A DNA stretch of 64,000 bases from Sphingomonas abaci. GTDB lineage: Bacteria > Pseudomonadota > Alphaproteobacteria > Sphingomonadales > Sphingomonadaceae. Of this stretch, positions 1-9,600 are shown one piece after another (the stretch's first letter is position 1; each line of letters begins with the position of its first letter). A program made the translations under genes and the position numbers. The stretch is from NCBI RefSeq assembly GCF_014199625.1, contig NZ_JACHNY010000008.1, positions 1 through 64,000 on the forward strand, in the 5' to 3' direction. The notes beneath the pieces are model-generated. The model was not told the origin of the DNA. It did no database searches and saw only the letters and a list, made by a program, of their open reading frames with translations.

Positions 1-659
1 GCGTCGCCATGATGCCGCACCGGTGTCTGCCACAGTGCCGCACCTGTGGCTTGCGCATCACCTCGTCAGCAAGGTGGAGAAGACCGGACGCTTACGGGCT
101 TACGACTTCGTCGAGGAACGCACCCATGACGGACGCAAGTTCCGCATCCTTACCATTATCGACGAGGCGAGCAGGGAGTGCCTGGCACTCGTCGTCGCGC
201 GCCAGCTCAAACACGAAGACGTACTGGCAGCGCTGGCCGAGTTGTTCATCGAGCGTGGTCCGCCCGCGCATATCAGGTCGGACAATGGCAGCGAGTTCAT
301 CGCCGCCGCCGTCCAGACCTGGCTCAGGCAGATCGGCGTGAAGACGCTCTACATCGCCCCGGGCTCGCCATGGGAGAACGGCTACAACGAGAGCTTCAAC
401 GGCTCGCTGCGGGATGAGCTGCTGAACGGCGAGATCTTCTACACCCTCGCTGAAGCCAGGGTGCTGATCGAGGCGTGGCGGCGTCACTACAACACTGTCC
501 GACCGCACAGCAGCCTCGGCTATCGACCACCCGCCCCGGAAGCGGCGACACCGCCATTGCCGGCCTCCGGTTCCGCTTCGCTCCACCTCCGACCGGCAAT
601 GGCGGCGGAGACGACAATGCACTAACTATCAACCCGGACCACCCGGTGGGGGCTGCTCA
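1..659 (+). mobile_element. IS3-family insertion sequence, right part only
   Basis: The first 659 bases are the right portion of an insertion sequence whose left end lies outside the window. The transposase frame is open from the first bases and stops at 625. The sequence then runs to GGGGGCTGCTCA (648-659), which looks like a right terminal repeat of the IS407/IS511 branch of IS3. The left terminal repeat and target duplication cannot be checked here, so the exact outer boundary is inferred. Confidence 0.6.
2..625 (+). CDS. IS3-family transposase OrfB, C-terminal part
   Basis: This is the catalytic (rve/DDE integrase) half of an IS3-type transposase, which cuts and joins the element's ends. 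The first catalytic Asp is in [12 protein letters not shown], the second in IRSDNGSEF, and the Glu in [12 protein letters not shown]. The tail [21 protein letters not shown] is typical of the IS407/IS511 group. The gene is open at the left edge, so its start is unseen. The twenty or so residues before YDFV do not resemble the usual segment, where a Trp-containing stretch is expected. The copy may therefore be a degenerate or chimeric remnant rather than an active element. Confidence 0.75.
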   Translation, partial: RRHDAAPVSATVPHLWLAHHLVSKVEKTGRLRAYDFVEERTHDGRKFRILTIIDEASRECLALVVARQLKHEDVLAALAELFIERGPPAHIRSDNGSEFIAAAVQTWLRQIGVKTLYIAPGSPWENGYNESFNGSLRDELLNGEIFYTLAEARVLIEAWRRHYNTVRPHSSLGYRPPAPEAATPPLPASGSASLHLRPAMAAETTMH

Positions 660-1053
660 TAATCACCACTCCTCGGCGGTCACCCCCTTTCCCTCAAACG
701 ATCGAATTTCGGGAAGCTTGCTACTGCGCTATAAGCATATGCGAGCGGCAAGAGAGCAGGACCAGAATCGCTCGACCCATTCCGTGATGCTGCTATGACG
801 TTCCTAGTAAACGATCTGGCGGCCTATGCCGATTATCTGCCGACGATCGGCGCTACCATCGTGCGCGCCATCCAACAGGTGCCAAACGGGCGTAACATGC
901 TGGTGCAGCACCCCGCGCGTGCGGAACTGGCTGCTCGACAGTGCCACCATGACTGGCAGCACCGTCCTCAGCAGCCATTCCTCCACTTGCCCTTGACCGG
1001 ATCAGGCGATTGGGCGCAACGGTCGGTGGAAAATTCGGCTGACTTTCGAGCAG
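660..1053. other. Intergenic stretch, no gene recognised
   Basis: About 390 bases lie between the insertion-sequence end and the stop of the alcohol dehydrogenase. One short plus-strand open frame (795-1064) crosses it, but its product resembles nothing I know and it has no convincing ribosome binding site. This is probably scar DNA from insertion events. Confidence 0.5.
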
Positions 1054-2091
1054 TCAGGCGTTGATGATGACCTTGATCGCCTTCTCCCGTGCCGCGTTGC
1101 CGAACACCTCATAGGCGTGGAGAATGTCATCCATCGCGAAGCGGTGGGTGACGAGCCTTGCCGGATCGAGTTTTCCGCTACTCAAGGTCTTGAGCAGCAT
1201 CGGAGTGGTGCTGGTGCAGACTAGACCCATCGATATGTTGATGTTCTTGATCCAGAGTTCCTCGATGTGCAGTTCGACGGGCTTGCCGTGCACTCCGACG
1301 TTAGCGATGTTGCCGCCAGCCGACACGATCTTCTGACATATGTCGAACGTGGCCGGAACGCCAACCGCTTCGATCGCAACGTCGACGCCCAGGCTGCCGG
1401 TCATTTCCAGAACCCGGGCGACGGCATCCTCCGCGCCCACCTGGATGGTATCGGTCGCGCCGAACTGCCGCGCAAGCGCAAGGCGGGAGGGGTCCATGTC
1501 GATCATGATGATCCGCCCCGGTGAATAGAATTGCGCGGTCAGGAGGATCGACATGCCGACCGGCCCGGCGCCGACAATCGCGATGGTGTCGCCCGGCTTC
1601 ACCCCGCCCGCCTGGACGCCAATCTCCAAACCGGTCGGCATGATGTCGGACAGCATCACCAGCGCCTCCTCGTCGGCCCCCGCAGGCACCGGATACAGCG
1701 AGTTGTCGCCATGCGGGATGCGGACATACTCCGCCTGGGTACCGTCGATCAGGTGACCGAGGATCCAGCCGCCGTCGGCGCAATGCGCGTAGAGCTGACG
1801 CTTGCAATTGGCGCACTTCCCGCAGGACGTCACGCAGGAGACAAGCACGGTATCGCCCGGTTTGAAGTTCTCCACGGCGGAACCCACCGCCTCGACGACG
1901 CCGACACCCTCATGCCCGAGCGTACGACCTTCGGTGACCGCGGGCACGTCGCCCTTGAGGATGTGCAGGTCGGTTCCGCAGATCGTCGTCCTGGTGATCT
2001 TGACGATCACGTCGGTCGGCTTCTGCACCTCGGGCTTCGCCTTTTCGATCCAGTCCTTCTTTCCAGGACCCTGATATACGAGTGCTTTCAT
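1054..2091 (-). CDS. Zinc-dependent medium-chain alcohol dehydrogenase
   Basis: A 345-residue NAD(P)-dependent alcohol dehydrogenase of the zinc medium-chain family, probably cytoplasmic and oxidising a primary or secondary alcohol. Expected catalytic zinc ligands are visible as Cys38 (ICGTD), His60-Glu61 (GHE) and Asp149. The structural zinc cysteines are C90, C93, C96 and C104. The Rossmann signature GAGPVG is at about residues 174-179. Length is normal and the ATG at 2091 gives the family's usual MKALVYQGPG start. The Asp149 ligand places it nearer the Thermoanaerobacter/Clostridium secondary-alcohol type than the horse-liver type. The AraC-family gene just upstream on the same strand is the likely regulator. 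The physiological substrate is not deducible. Confidence 0.88.
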   Translation of the reverse strand: MKALVYQGPGKKDWIEKAKPEVQKPTDVIVKITRTTICGTDLHILKGDVPAVTEGRTLGHEGVGVVEAVGSAVENFKPGDTVLVSCVTSCGKCANCKRQLYAHCADGGWILGHLIDGTQAEYVRIPHGDNSLYPVPAGADEEALVMLSDIMPTGLEIGVQAGGVKPGDTIAIVGAGPVGMSILLTAQFYSPGRIIMIDMDPSRLALARQFGATDTIQVGAEDAVARVLEMTGSLGVDVAIEAVGVPATFDICQKIVSAGGNIANVGVHGKPVELHIEELWIKNINISMGLVCTSTTPMLLKTLSSGKLDPARLVTHRFAMDDILHAYEVFGNAAREKAIKVIINA

Positions 2092-2303
2092 GGTCTTCCT
2101 CTGCCTTGTGCTGATAGCGCACCTGAAATCCGGCCAGCGTGTCGCGCTGTCGGATCATTGCCGCCGGCTGGCACCATGGTTAGCCGGTTTTAGGAAGAAT
2201 GAGCATTTCACAAGTCACTTTCAACTACTTGTTTTCGGAACAAAGTGGTCGAAACCGGCAGCCAAGTGCAGCGGATCGGAATCCGCCTGTGTCGTTGTGA
2301 CCG

Positions 2304-3317
2304 TCAGCGCGAACGTGCGCCGACCAGCGTCTGTGTCGGCGTCTCGCCGAACCGGGCGCGATAGCGCGTCGCCATCACACCCAGATTGACATATCCCCAG
2401 GACCGCGCGATCGCCGATGCGCTTTGCCCGGCAGGTGCCTCCAGCAACGCCTGCCGCAAGCCGTCGAGACGCCGGTCACCAAGATACTCATGCGGCCTGA
2501 CCCCACGGAAGCGTCGGAAGCCTTCGGAAAGGCTGCGCGCGCTGATGCCCAGTCGCCCTGCGATGTCGGCGATCGAGGGAGCCTCCCGTGCATGATCGCT
2601 CATCAGCCGTTCGGCTTCGCGCACGTAATAAGGCGCAGCCGCCCGCGCCCCGACTTCGAGCGAGAGTTCGGCTTCCCGCGCCCAGTTGTGCAGCAGTTCA
2701 AGGCATAGTGCCTCCTCGATGCGCTGTTCGATCACGGAATGGGCGATACCGTCGTGACGCGCCTCCAGCGAGCGCGTGGCATAGTCTACCAGCGAGAGCC
2801 AAGCCGACTGACGCCGCCCAAATACCAGTCGCCGACGCCACAGGCTATCGTCCGGCACGAAACCATACCAGCGCGCGGCGACCGCCTCGATCAGGGCATG
2901 TGGAATCGTAAGATTGAGCTGGAGATCATGTCCGTCCGCGATGTTCCAATAGTCGATCCGGCTGCAATCGACCACGTAGCTGTCGCCGGAGCGTGTGTCT
3001 GCGACGGCGTTGCCATCGAGCGGATGGCGCAGCCCGCCCCGCAACGTATTGACGACGATGATGTTGCCGGCAGCGGGGTCAAAGTCCTCCGCCCTGGTCG
3101 GCGTTCCAAAGCAGAAGCGGCTGAATTTGATGCGGCCGATCCTTAACATCCGGATCGTGGCATCGGGATCAGAGCCTCGAATCAACGGTTTTGCGGACAG
3201 GCGCGTATAGGTGTCCTCGCAAAAAGCGTTGACGACGTTCCAGTCGCGCGAACTCGTGACCTTGCCGTTTAAAAGCGGCTTGCCATTCGTGTCTACGAGC
3301 AGCGCGGCATCCAGCAT
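2304..3317 (-). CDS. AraC-family transcriptional regulator
   Basis: A 337-residue regulator with an N-terminal ligand-binding region of the AraC_binding_2 type (roughly residues 20-190) and a C-terminal double helix-turn-helix (about 240-335). The first helix-turn-helix is in SIADIAGRLGISARSLSEGF, followed by the family's GVRPHEYL and a second helix around IARSWGYVNLGVMATRYRARFG. It lies 212 bases upstream of the alcohol dehydrogenase on the same strand, so it probably activates that gene in response to an alcohol or related inducer. The pairing is inference from position. No operator could be picked out in the gap between them. Confidence 0.85.
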   Translation of the reverse strand: MLDAALLVDTNGKPLLNGKVTSSRDWNVVNAFCEDTYTRLSAKPLIRGSDPDATIRMLRIGRIKFSRFCFGTPTRAEDFDPAAGNIIVVNTLRGGLRHPLDGNAVADTRSGDSYVVDCSRIDYWNIADGHDLQLNLTIPHALIEAVAARWYGFVPDDSLWRRRLVFGRRQSAWLSLVDYATRSLEARHDGIAHSVIEQRIEEALCLELLHNWAREAELSLEVGARAAAPYYVREAERLMSDHAREAPSIADIAGRLGISARSLSEGFRRFRGVRPHEYLGDRRLDGLRQALLEAPAGQSASAIARSWGYVNLGVMATRYRARFGETPTQTLVGARSR

Positions 3318-3736
3318 GGTCTTCTCCTATGACCTCCTTTATAGCACGATCGATTGCCAGCGAAGGTGTTGTCACAGCGTAGCGCGTGCGGTCACAAAAA
3401 TGCACCTGGTCGATTGCAACAACCGGGCGGTACGGTCACGTCGTGCATAGCGCTGACCACGGCGTCGATAGCGCCACTGCCCAGCCTCATAAATCGGCCT
3501 GTAAGAAACGGAACGCAGTATCGTGCATAGGTGGCTACTTGGCCTCCTCGATTGGGATCGAATTGCGGGAATCGAAATCGCTTCTCGAAACTCGTCGGCT
3601 ACGAGAATTGGGACAGTGGCGACGGTGATTGACATCGCACGGTGAGCATGGCTGATTAAGCGTATGGGGATGGCGATCTCCCCACGAGGCGTCAGCCAGA
3701 GAATCGCGTCCAGCACGAACACGCAAGGGACGCGTC
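3318..3736. other. Intergenic region upstream of the chromate operon
   Basis: About 420 bases between the start of the AraC-type gene (minus strand) and chrB (plus strand), so it should carry both promoters. Several overlapping open frames exist but none has a recognisable product. The only promoter-like signal I can see is the TTGACA noted separately. A short repeat TCGTGCATAG occurs at 3441 and 3521. Confidence 0.5.
3629..3658 (+). promoter_or_regulatory. Possible promoter for chrBAC
   Basis: A consensus -35 hexamer TTGACA stands at 3629-3634. The matching -10 position 17-18 bases downstream (CTGATT/TGATTA) is poor, so assignment as the chrB promoter is tentative. It lies about 80 bases before the chrB start. 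Confidence 0.3.
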
Positions 3737-4561
3737 ATGCCTGCTCCAAACGCTATAACACCGGACAAACTTGCCCGCCTTGTCGCATCGCCCAGCGCGC
3801 CGCGTATCATCGATCTGCGCGACGGACCGACAGAAGCCATTCCGGGATCACTGTTTCCAGTTCTCCTTGATCCGACCCAATGGGGATATGCCTCCGGGTC
3901 ATCAGCGGTCCTCATCGACACCGATGGTAGTGGTCTGGCAGTTGCAGCGGCCGCCATTCTTCGCAGCGAGGGTGTAGCGGCCGAAGTCTTGGACGGCGGG
4001 TTCGCCGCATGGGCGGCAAGCGGGTTGCCTACCGTTTCCCTGGTCCATCTGCCGCCACGACATGACGATGGCCAAACATGGTGGGTCACACGAGCGCGGC
4101 CCAAGGTCGATCGCATCGCCTGTCCCTGGCTGATCCGACGGTTCGTCGATCCGCAGGCCCGCTTCTTGTTCGTCGCGCCCGGTGACGTGCTGACCGTCGC
4201 CAAGCAACAACAGGCCGAGCCGTTCGACGTCGCGGACGAAGGCGTATTCTGGAGCCATCGCGGCGAGCGTTGCACCTTCGACATCATGGTCGAGGCCTTC
4301 GGCCTCGACGCGCACGAACCGCTGGTCCGCCTCGCGACGATCGTGCGGGGCGCCGATACCGATCGGCTCGACCTTGTGCCCGAGGCTGCTGGACTGCTCG
4401 CCATCTCGCTTGGCCTGTCGCGTATCCACAGTGACGATCACGCCCAGCTCGAAGCCGGCATGGCGGTATACGATGCGCTCTATCGCTGGTGCCGTGACGC
4501 GCAGGGCGAGAAGCACAACTGGTCCTCGCATCAGCCGGCGCGCGGGAAGGTGTCGTCATGA
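3737..4561 (+). CDS. chrB: Chromate resistance protein ChrB, rhodanese fusion
   Basis: A 274-residue protein. The N-terminal third (about 10-105) is a rhodanese-like fold ending in EVLDGGFAAWAASGLP, and the C-terminal part (about 115-260) is the ChrB domain, recognisable from TWWVTRARPKVDRIACPWLIRRF and SHRGERCTFDIM. ChrB is the chromate-sensing regulator or accessory of chr operons. The rhodanese part has no Cys at the usual active loop, so it is unlikely to be an active sulfurtransferase. The gene overlaps chrA by four bases (ATGA), showing translational coupling. It may regulate its own operon, as ChrB does in Ochrobactrum tritici. Confidence 0.88.
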   Translation: MPAPNAITPDKLARLVASPSAPRIIDLRDGPTEAIPGSLFPVLLDPTQWGYASGSSAVLIDTDGSGLAVAAAAILRSEGVAAEVLDGGFAAWAASGLPTVSLVHLPPRHDDGQTWWVTRARPKVDRIACPWLIRRFVDPQARFLFVAPGDVLTVAKQQQAEPFDVADEGVFWSHRGERCTFDIMVEAFGLDAHEPLVRLATIVRGADTDRLDLVPEAAGLLAISLGLSRIHSDDHAQLEAGMAVYDALYRWCRDAQGEKHNWSSHQPARGKVSS

Positions 4562-5955
4562 CCGCGGTGACAGCCGACGTCGCGACGCCGACGCGCCCGG
4601 AACCGGTCACGCTCGGCCAGGCCTTCTGGGTCTGGCTGCGCATCGCGATGCTCTCGTTCGGCGGTCCTGCCGGACAGATCGCGGTAATGCACCGCATCCT
4701 CGTCGACGAAAAACGCTGGATCGGGGAGCAGCGGTTCCTGCACGCCCTCAACTATTGCATGTTGCTGCCAGGGCCAGAGGCGCAACAGCTCGCCACATAC
4801 ATCGGCTGGCTGATGCACCGGACGAAGGGCGGCATCGTCGCCGGCGTGCTGTTCGTTATTCCCGGCGCGGTCGCGATCATGGCGCTGAGCTGGGTCTATG
4901 TCCTCTACGGTCGCGTCGGTATCGTCTCGGCGCTGTTCTTCGGCCTCAAGTGCGCGGTATTGGCCGTCGTGCTTCAGGCGGTCGTGCGGATCGGCGGACG
5001 GGCGCTCAAGTCGACGCCGGCAAGGGCGCTTGCCGCGCTGGCGTTCGTCCTGATCTTCTTCGCCGGCGCGCCGTTTCCGCTGATCGTGCTGGGTGCCGGC
5101 CTCATCGGATGGTGGTCGACCCGGCAAGGCAGCACGGCCTTCAGGGGCGGAGGGCACGGCGCGTCCAAGGGCACGATCGTAGCCGACGCGGATACACTAC
5201 TCGGCGAAGAGCTGCCCGCCCATGCCCGGCCGACATGGGCTGAGACGGTCCGCACAGCGCTGGTCTGGCTGGCTCTCTGGCTCGTGCCGGTCGCGGCGCT
5301 GTTGATCGCGCTCGGTCCCGATGACGTGTTCAGCCGCATCGCGACCTTCTTCTCGACGATGGCGATGGTGACGTTCGGCGGGGCCTATGCCGTCCTCGCC
5401 TATGTCGCGCAGCAGGCGGTCGAGAATTATGGCTGGCTGGGGCCGAAGGAGATGCTGGACGGTCTTGGCATTGCGGAGACGACGCCTGGGCCGCTCATCA
5501 TGGTCCTGCAATTCGTCGGCTTCCTCGGCGCCTATCGCGGGTCCACCGGGCTGTCCCCGCTGTTGGCTGGGACGCTCGGCGGGCTGCTCGCGACCTGGGT
5601 AACGTTCGTGCCGTGTTTCCTGTGGATCTTCCTCGGTGCGCCCTTCATCGAGCGACTGCGCGGTAACGCTGCCGTCGCGGGCGCGCTGTCGGCGATCACC
5701 GCGGCGGTCGTGGGCGTCGTACTCAACCTCGCGGTGTGGTTCGCGCTGCATACGCTGTTTCGCGAAACGACGATGGTGGCAGCAGGGCCGTTCCGCTTCG
5801 ATGCGCCGGTGCTGACCAGCATCGATCCGGCCGCCTTCGTCCTCTCGCTGGGCGCAGCCTACGCGATCTTCATGACGCGGGCGGGGGTCATCACGACCCT
5901 GCTGGCGACGTCGGCTGTGGGGCTGGCGCTTTATGGGCTTGGGGTAATCCGATGA
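4558..5955 (+). CDS. chrA: Chromate efflux transporter ChrA
   Basis: A 465-residue inner-membrane transporter of the CHR family, which exports chromate using the proton motive force. It has the expected two homologous halves. The first begins WVWLRIAMLSFGGPAGQIAVMH and the second carries the matching motif ATFFSTMAMVTFGGAYAVL. Many hydrophobic segments follow each motif, consistent with ten or more membrane spans. A hydrophilic linker (about residues 205-225) joins the halves. The start codon overlaps the chrB stop, and its own stop overlaps the chrC start, so the three genes form a tight operon. Confidence 0.93.
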   Translation: MTAVTADVATPTRPEPVTLGQAFWVWLRIAMLSFGGPAGQIAVMHRILVDEKRWIGEQRFLHALNYCMLLPGPEAQQLATYIGWLMHRTKGGIVAGVLFVIPGAVAIMALSWVYVLYGRVGIVSALFFGLKCAVLAVVLQAVVRIGGRALKSTPARALAALAFVLIFFAGAPFPLIVLGAGLIGWWSTRQGSTAFRGGGHGASKGTIVADADTLLGEELPAHARPTWAETVRTALVWLALWLVPVAALLIALGPDDVFSRIATFFSTMAMVTFGGAYAVLAYVAQQAVENYGWLGPKEMLDGLGIAETTPGPLIMVLQFVGFLGAYRGSTGLSPLLAGTLGGLLATWVTFVPCFLWIFLGAPFIERLRGNAAVAGALSAITAAVVGVVLNLAVWFALHTLFRETTMVAAGPFRFDAPVLTSIDPAAFVLSLGAAYAIFMTRAGVITTLLATSAVGLALYGLGVIR

Positions 5956-6671
5956 ATAGCGGAGAGAAGTCGATGGATGCGATCGATCGTCGTGCGGCGC
6001 TGGGTCTGGGGATCGCAGCGGGTGCCGCCTCGTTGGGCGGGCCTGTGGCCGCACAAGCTCCTGCCAACCCGGCGCCAGCCTTCACGCCCCGGCCGCTACC
6101 GTTCGATGCAGCAACGCTTCCCGGGCTGTCCGCCAAGCTGCTGACCAGCCACCACGACAACAACTATATTGGTGCGGTCAAGCGCCTCGGAGCGATCAAG
6201 GCCGAGTTTGCCAGGCTCGACCCGATGACGGCACCGGGCTTCACGCTCAACGGGCTGAAGCGTGAGGAGCTGATCGCCTGGAACTCGATGATCCTGCACG
6301 AAATCTATTTCGCGGGCTTGGGCGGTGCTTCGCGGCCGGGCGCACGGCTTTCGCAGGCGATCGAACGCGACTTCGGCAGCCATGCGCGCTGGGCGGCCGA
6401 GTTTACCGGCATGGGCAAGGCGCTGGCTGCCGGGTCGGGATGGGTATTGCTCACCTGGAGCGAACGGGACGGGCGTCTGACGAACCAATGGGCTGCCGAT
6501 CATACGATGACGCTGGCAGGGGGAACGCCGCTTCTGGCGCTCGACATGTACGAACACGCCTATGCGATCGACTATGGCGCGAAGGCCGGCGATTACGTTG
6601 ATACGTACATGAAGGTGCTGAGCTGGGATGCTGCCAGTCGCCGGTTCGAGCGACTGGCGGCACCGATCTAG
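5952..6671 (+). CDS. chrC: Fe/Mn superoxide dismutase of the chromate operon
   Basis: A 239-residue Fe/Mn-type superoxide dismutase relative. Reduction of chromate in cells makes superoxide, and chrC genes of chr operons encode this activity. Metal ligands are visible in the expected order: His in LLTSHHDNNY, His in ILHEIYF, and Asp plus His in LALDMYEHAYAIDY. The N-terminus carries a twin-arginine-like signal (DRRAALGLGIAAGAA, cleavage near VAAQA), suggesting export to the periplasm. The ATG at 5952 overlaps the chrA stop. An alternative in-frame ATG at 5973 would keep the signal peptide. Its TAG stop shares the palindrome CTAG with the stop of czcA on the other strand. Confidence 0.85.
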   Translation: MNSGEKSMDAIDRRAALGLGIAAGAASLGGPVAAQAPANPAPAFTPRPLPFDAATLPGLSAKLLTSHHDNNYIGAVKRLGAIKAEFARLDPMTAPGFTLNGLKREELIAWNSMILHEIYFAGLGGASRPGARLSQAIERDFGSHARWAAEFTGMGKALAAGSGWVLLTWSERDGRLTNQWAADHTMTLAGGTPLLALDMYEHAYAIDYGAKAGDYVDTYMKVLSWDAASRRFERLAAPI

Positions 6672-9600
6672 GCAAGGACTGGTTCGGCCACCTTGCGGCG
6701 TCGCTGAAAACGCGACGCCCATGCGGTGATCGCCGGCAGCACCAGCAGCGTCAGCGCGGTCGACGTGATGAGGCCGCCGATGACGACCGTGGCGAGCGGG
6801 CGCTGCACCTCCGCACCCGTGCCGGTGGCGAGCGCCATCGGTACGAAGCCGAGCGACGCAACCAGCGCCGTCATCAGAACCGGACGAACCCGCTCCATCG
6901 CACCATCGGCGATAGCCCGATCATCGTCCTCGCCTTCCTCGCGGTGCTTGCGGATCGCGCCCATCATGACGAGGCCGTTGAGGACCGCGACGCCCGACAA
7001 CGCGATGAACCCGACTGCGGCAGTGATCGAGAAGGGAATGCCGCGCAGCAGCAGGGCGAAGACGCCGCCCGCGAGCGCCATCGGCACCGCGGAGAAGACG
7101 ATCAGCGCGGGGATGAAGCCGCCAAGCGCCATGTAGAGCAGCGCATAGATCGCCAAGAAGCAGATCGGCACCACCAGCATCAGGCGAAGCCGCGCCGATT
7201 GCAGACTCTCGAAGGTGCCGCCCCAACCGGTATACATGCCGGCAGGAAGCGGCATCGCATCAATGCGGGCTTCGGCTTCCTTGACGAAGCCGCCAAGGTC
7301 GCGTCCACGCACATTGACCTGAACGGTCATCATGCGCTTGCCGTTCTCGCGGCTGATCTGATTCAACCCTTGCGTATAATTGAACCGCGCCACCTCGCGC
7401 AGCGGGATCGAGCGCGCGGTCTGTCCCTCGGGCGTCGGCAGCATGACCGGGATCGCGCCCAGCGTATCGATGTCGTCACGCTGCGCGTCGGGCAGGCGCA
7501 CCACCACCGAGAAGCGCCGATCGCCCTCGAATAACAGCCCGGCTTCCCGGCCGCCCAGCGCGGCCGAGACGGTGTTCGCCACCTCCTCGACCGAGAGGCC
7601 AAGCCGTCCGGCAGCCTGGCGGTCGATCTGCACGTCGAAGGTGGGGGCGCCGTCCGTCTGCTCGACGCTGACGTCGCCCGCGCCCGGGATGGTGCGCACC
7701 GCATTGGCGATCTTCTGGGCCTGTGCGGTCATTGCATCGAGGTCGTCGCCATAGAGCTTGATCGCCACGTCGGCGCGGACGCCGGCGATCAGCTCGTTGA
7801 AGCGCATCTGGATCGGCTGCTGGATTTCGGTCCGGTTGCCGATGACCCCCTTCATCCGCTCCTCGATGCGGGCGATGATATCCTCCTTGGTCTTTACCTC
7901 CGCCGGCCATTCGCTTTCCGGCTTGGGAATGACATAGGTGTCCGACGAGTTGGGCGGCATGGGATCGGTGCCGAGGTCGGCGTTGCCGTTCTTGGAGAAG
8001 ACCAGCGCCACCTCCGGCAGCGTCTTCAACGCATCCTCGATCCGCATCTGCATCTGCGTCGACTGGTCGATCGAGGCCGAGGGCACGCGGAAGTTGGTGA
8101 CGGTGATGTCCTTCTCGTCGAGCTGCGGCATGAACTCCTCGCCGAGGAAGCCGAAGCAGAACACCGCCGCGACGAACACGCCGGCACCGGCCGTGATGAA
8201 GGGCAACGGTCGGGCGATCGCCTTGCCCAGCAGCGGCGCATACCGCTCCTTGAACCAGCGGATCGGCTTCACCTCCGTTTCGCTGACCCGGCCCTTGATA
8301 AGGATCACGATCATCGCCGGCACGAAGGTCAGCGACAGGACGAAGGCGCAGGCCAGCGCGATCATCAGCGTCGTCGCCATCGGCGAGAACGTCTTTCCCT
8401 CGACGCCCTGGAACGTGAGCAGCGGGACGAAGACGAGGAAGATGATAAGCTGGCCGAAGACGGTCGGCCGGATCATCTCCTTCGCCGATGCGGCGGTCGT
8501 CTCAAGGCGCTCGTCCAGCGTCAGCAGGCGGTTCTCGGCGTGCTGGCGCTCGGCGAGGTGGCGCAGCGCATTCTCGACGATGATGACCGCCCCGTCGACG
8601 ATCAGGCCGAAGTCGAGCGCGCCCAGGCTCATCAGATTGCCGGATACGCCCAGCGCATTCATGCCCGATGCCGTCATCAGCATCGTGATCGGAATGACCG
8701 CGGCGGTGATGAGCGCGGCGCGGACGTTGCCGAGCAACAGGAACAGGACGACGATGACGAGCAACGCGCCCTCGATCAGGTTTTTCTCGACCGTCGCGAT
8801 CGTCGCGTTGACCAGCTTCGAGCGGTTATAGACGGGTTCGGCGAATACATCGGGCGGCAGCGTCCGGTTGACCTGTTCCAGCTTCTCTCCGACCGCGGTC
8901 GCGACGATGCGGCTGTTCTCGCCTACCAGCATCAGCACGGTCGAGATGACCGCCTCCGATCCCATGCGGCTGCCCGACCCGGTGCGGACCGCACCACCGA
9001 TCATCACTTGCCCGACGTCCTTGACCCGCACGGGCACGCCGTTGCGGGTGGCGACGACCGCCTCCTGGATGTCCTCGATCGACTTCAGGCGGGCATCGGC
9101 GCGAACCAGAAAGCTCTCGCCGGCGCGGCGCACATAGTTCGAGCCTGCCGAGACGTTCGCCCGCTCCATCGCATCGGCCAGCTCGGTGATCGAGATGCCG
9201 TAGGAGGCGAGCGCATTGAGGTTGGGTTCGATCAGATACTGTTTGACATAACCGCCATTGGAATCGACCCCGGCAACGCCCTTCACGTTGCGCATCTGCG
9301 GCCGGATGATCCAGTCCTGCACCGTGCGCAGATAGGCAGCCTTGGCGAGTTCGGTGGTCAGCCGCTCGCCCTCCGGCGTCAGATAGCTGCCGTCCGACTG
9401 CCAGCCCGGCTGACCATCGACCGTCTTCACGCCCTTGCCGTCCGGGTGACGGAAGGCGATCGAGTAGAAGAAGATCTCGCCGAGGCCGGTGCTGAGCGGC
9501 GCGAGGTTGGGTTGCACGCCTGCCGGCAGGCTGTCCTTCGCCTGGGCGAGCCGTTCCGTGACCTGCGCCCTCGCGAAGTAGATGCTGGTCGCGTCGGTGA

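Noticed and set aside
795..1064. Possible small gene between the insertion sequence and the alcohol dehydrogenase
   Set aside because: No family likeness, no ribosome site and overlap with the dehydrogenase stop. It is likely a chance frame.
3535..4404. Minus-strand frame opposite chrB
   Set aside because: Its product is a composition shadow of chrB, which has clear rhodanese and ChrB motifs and is coupled to chrA.
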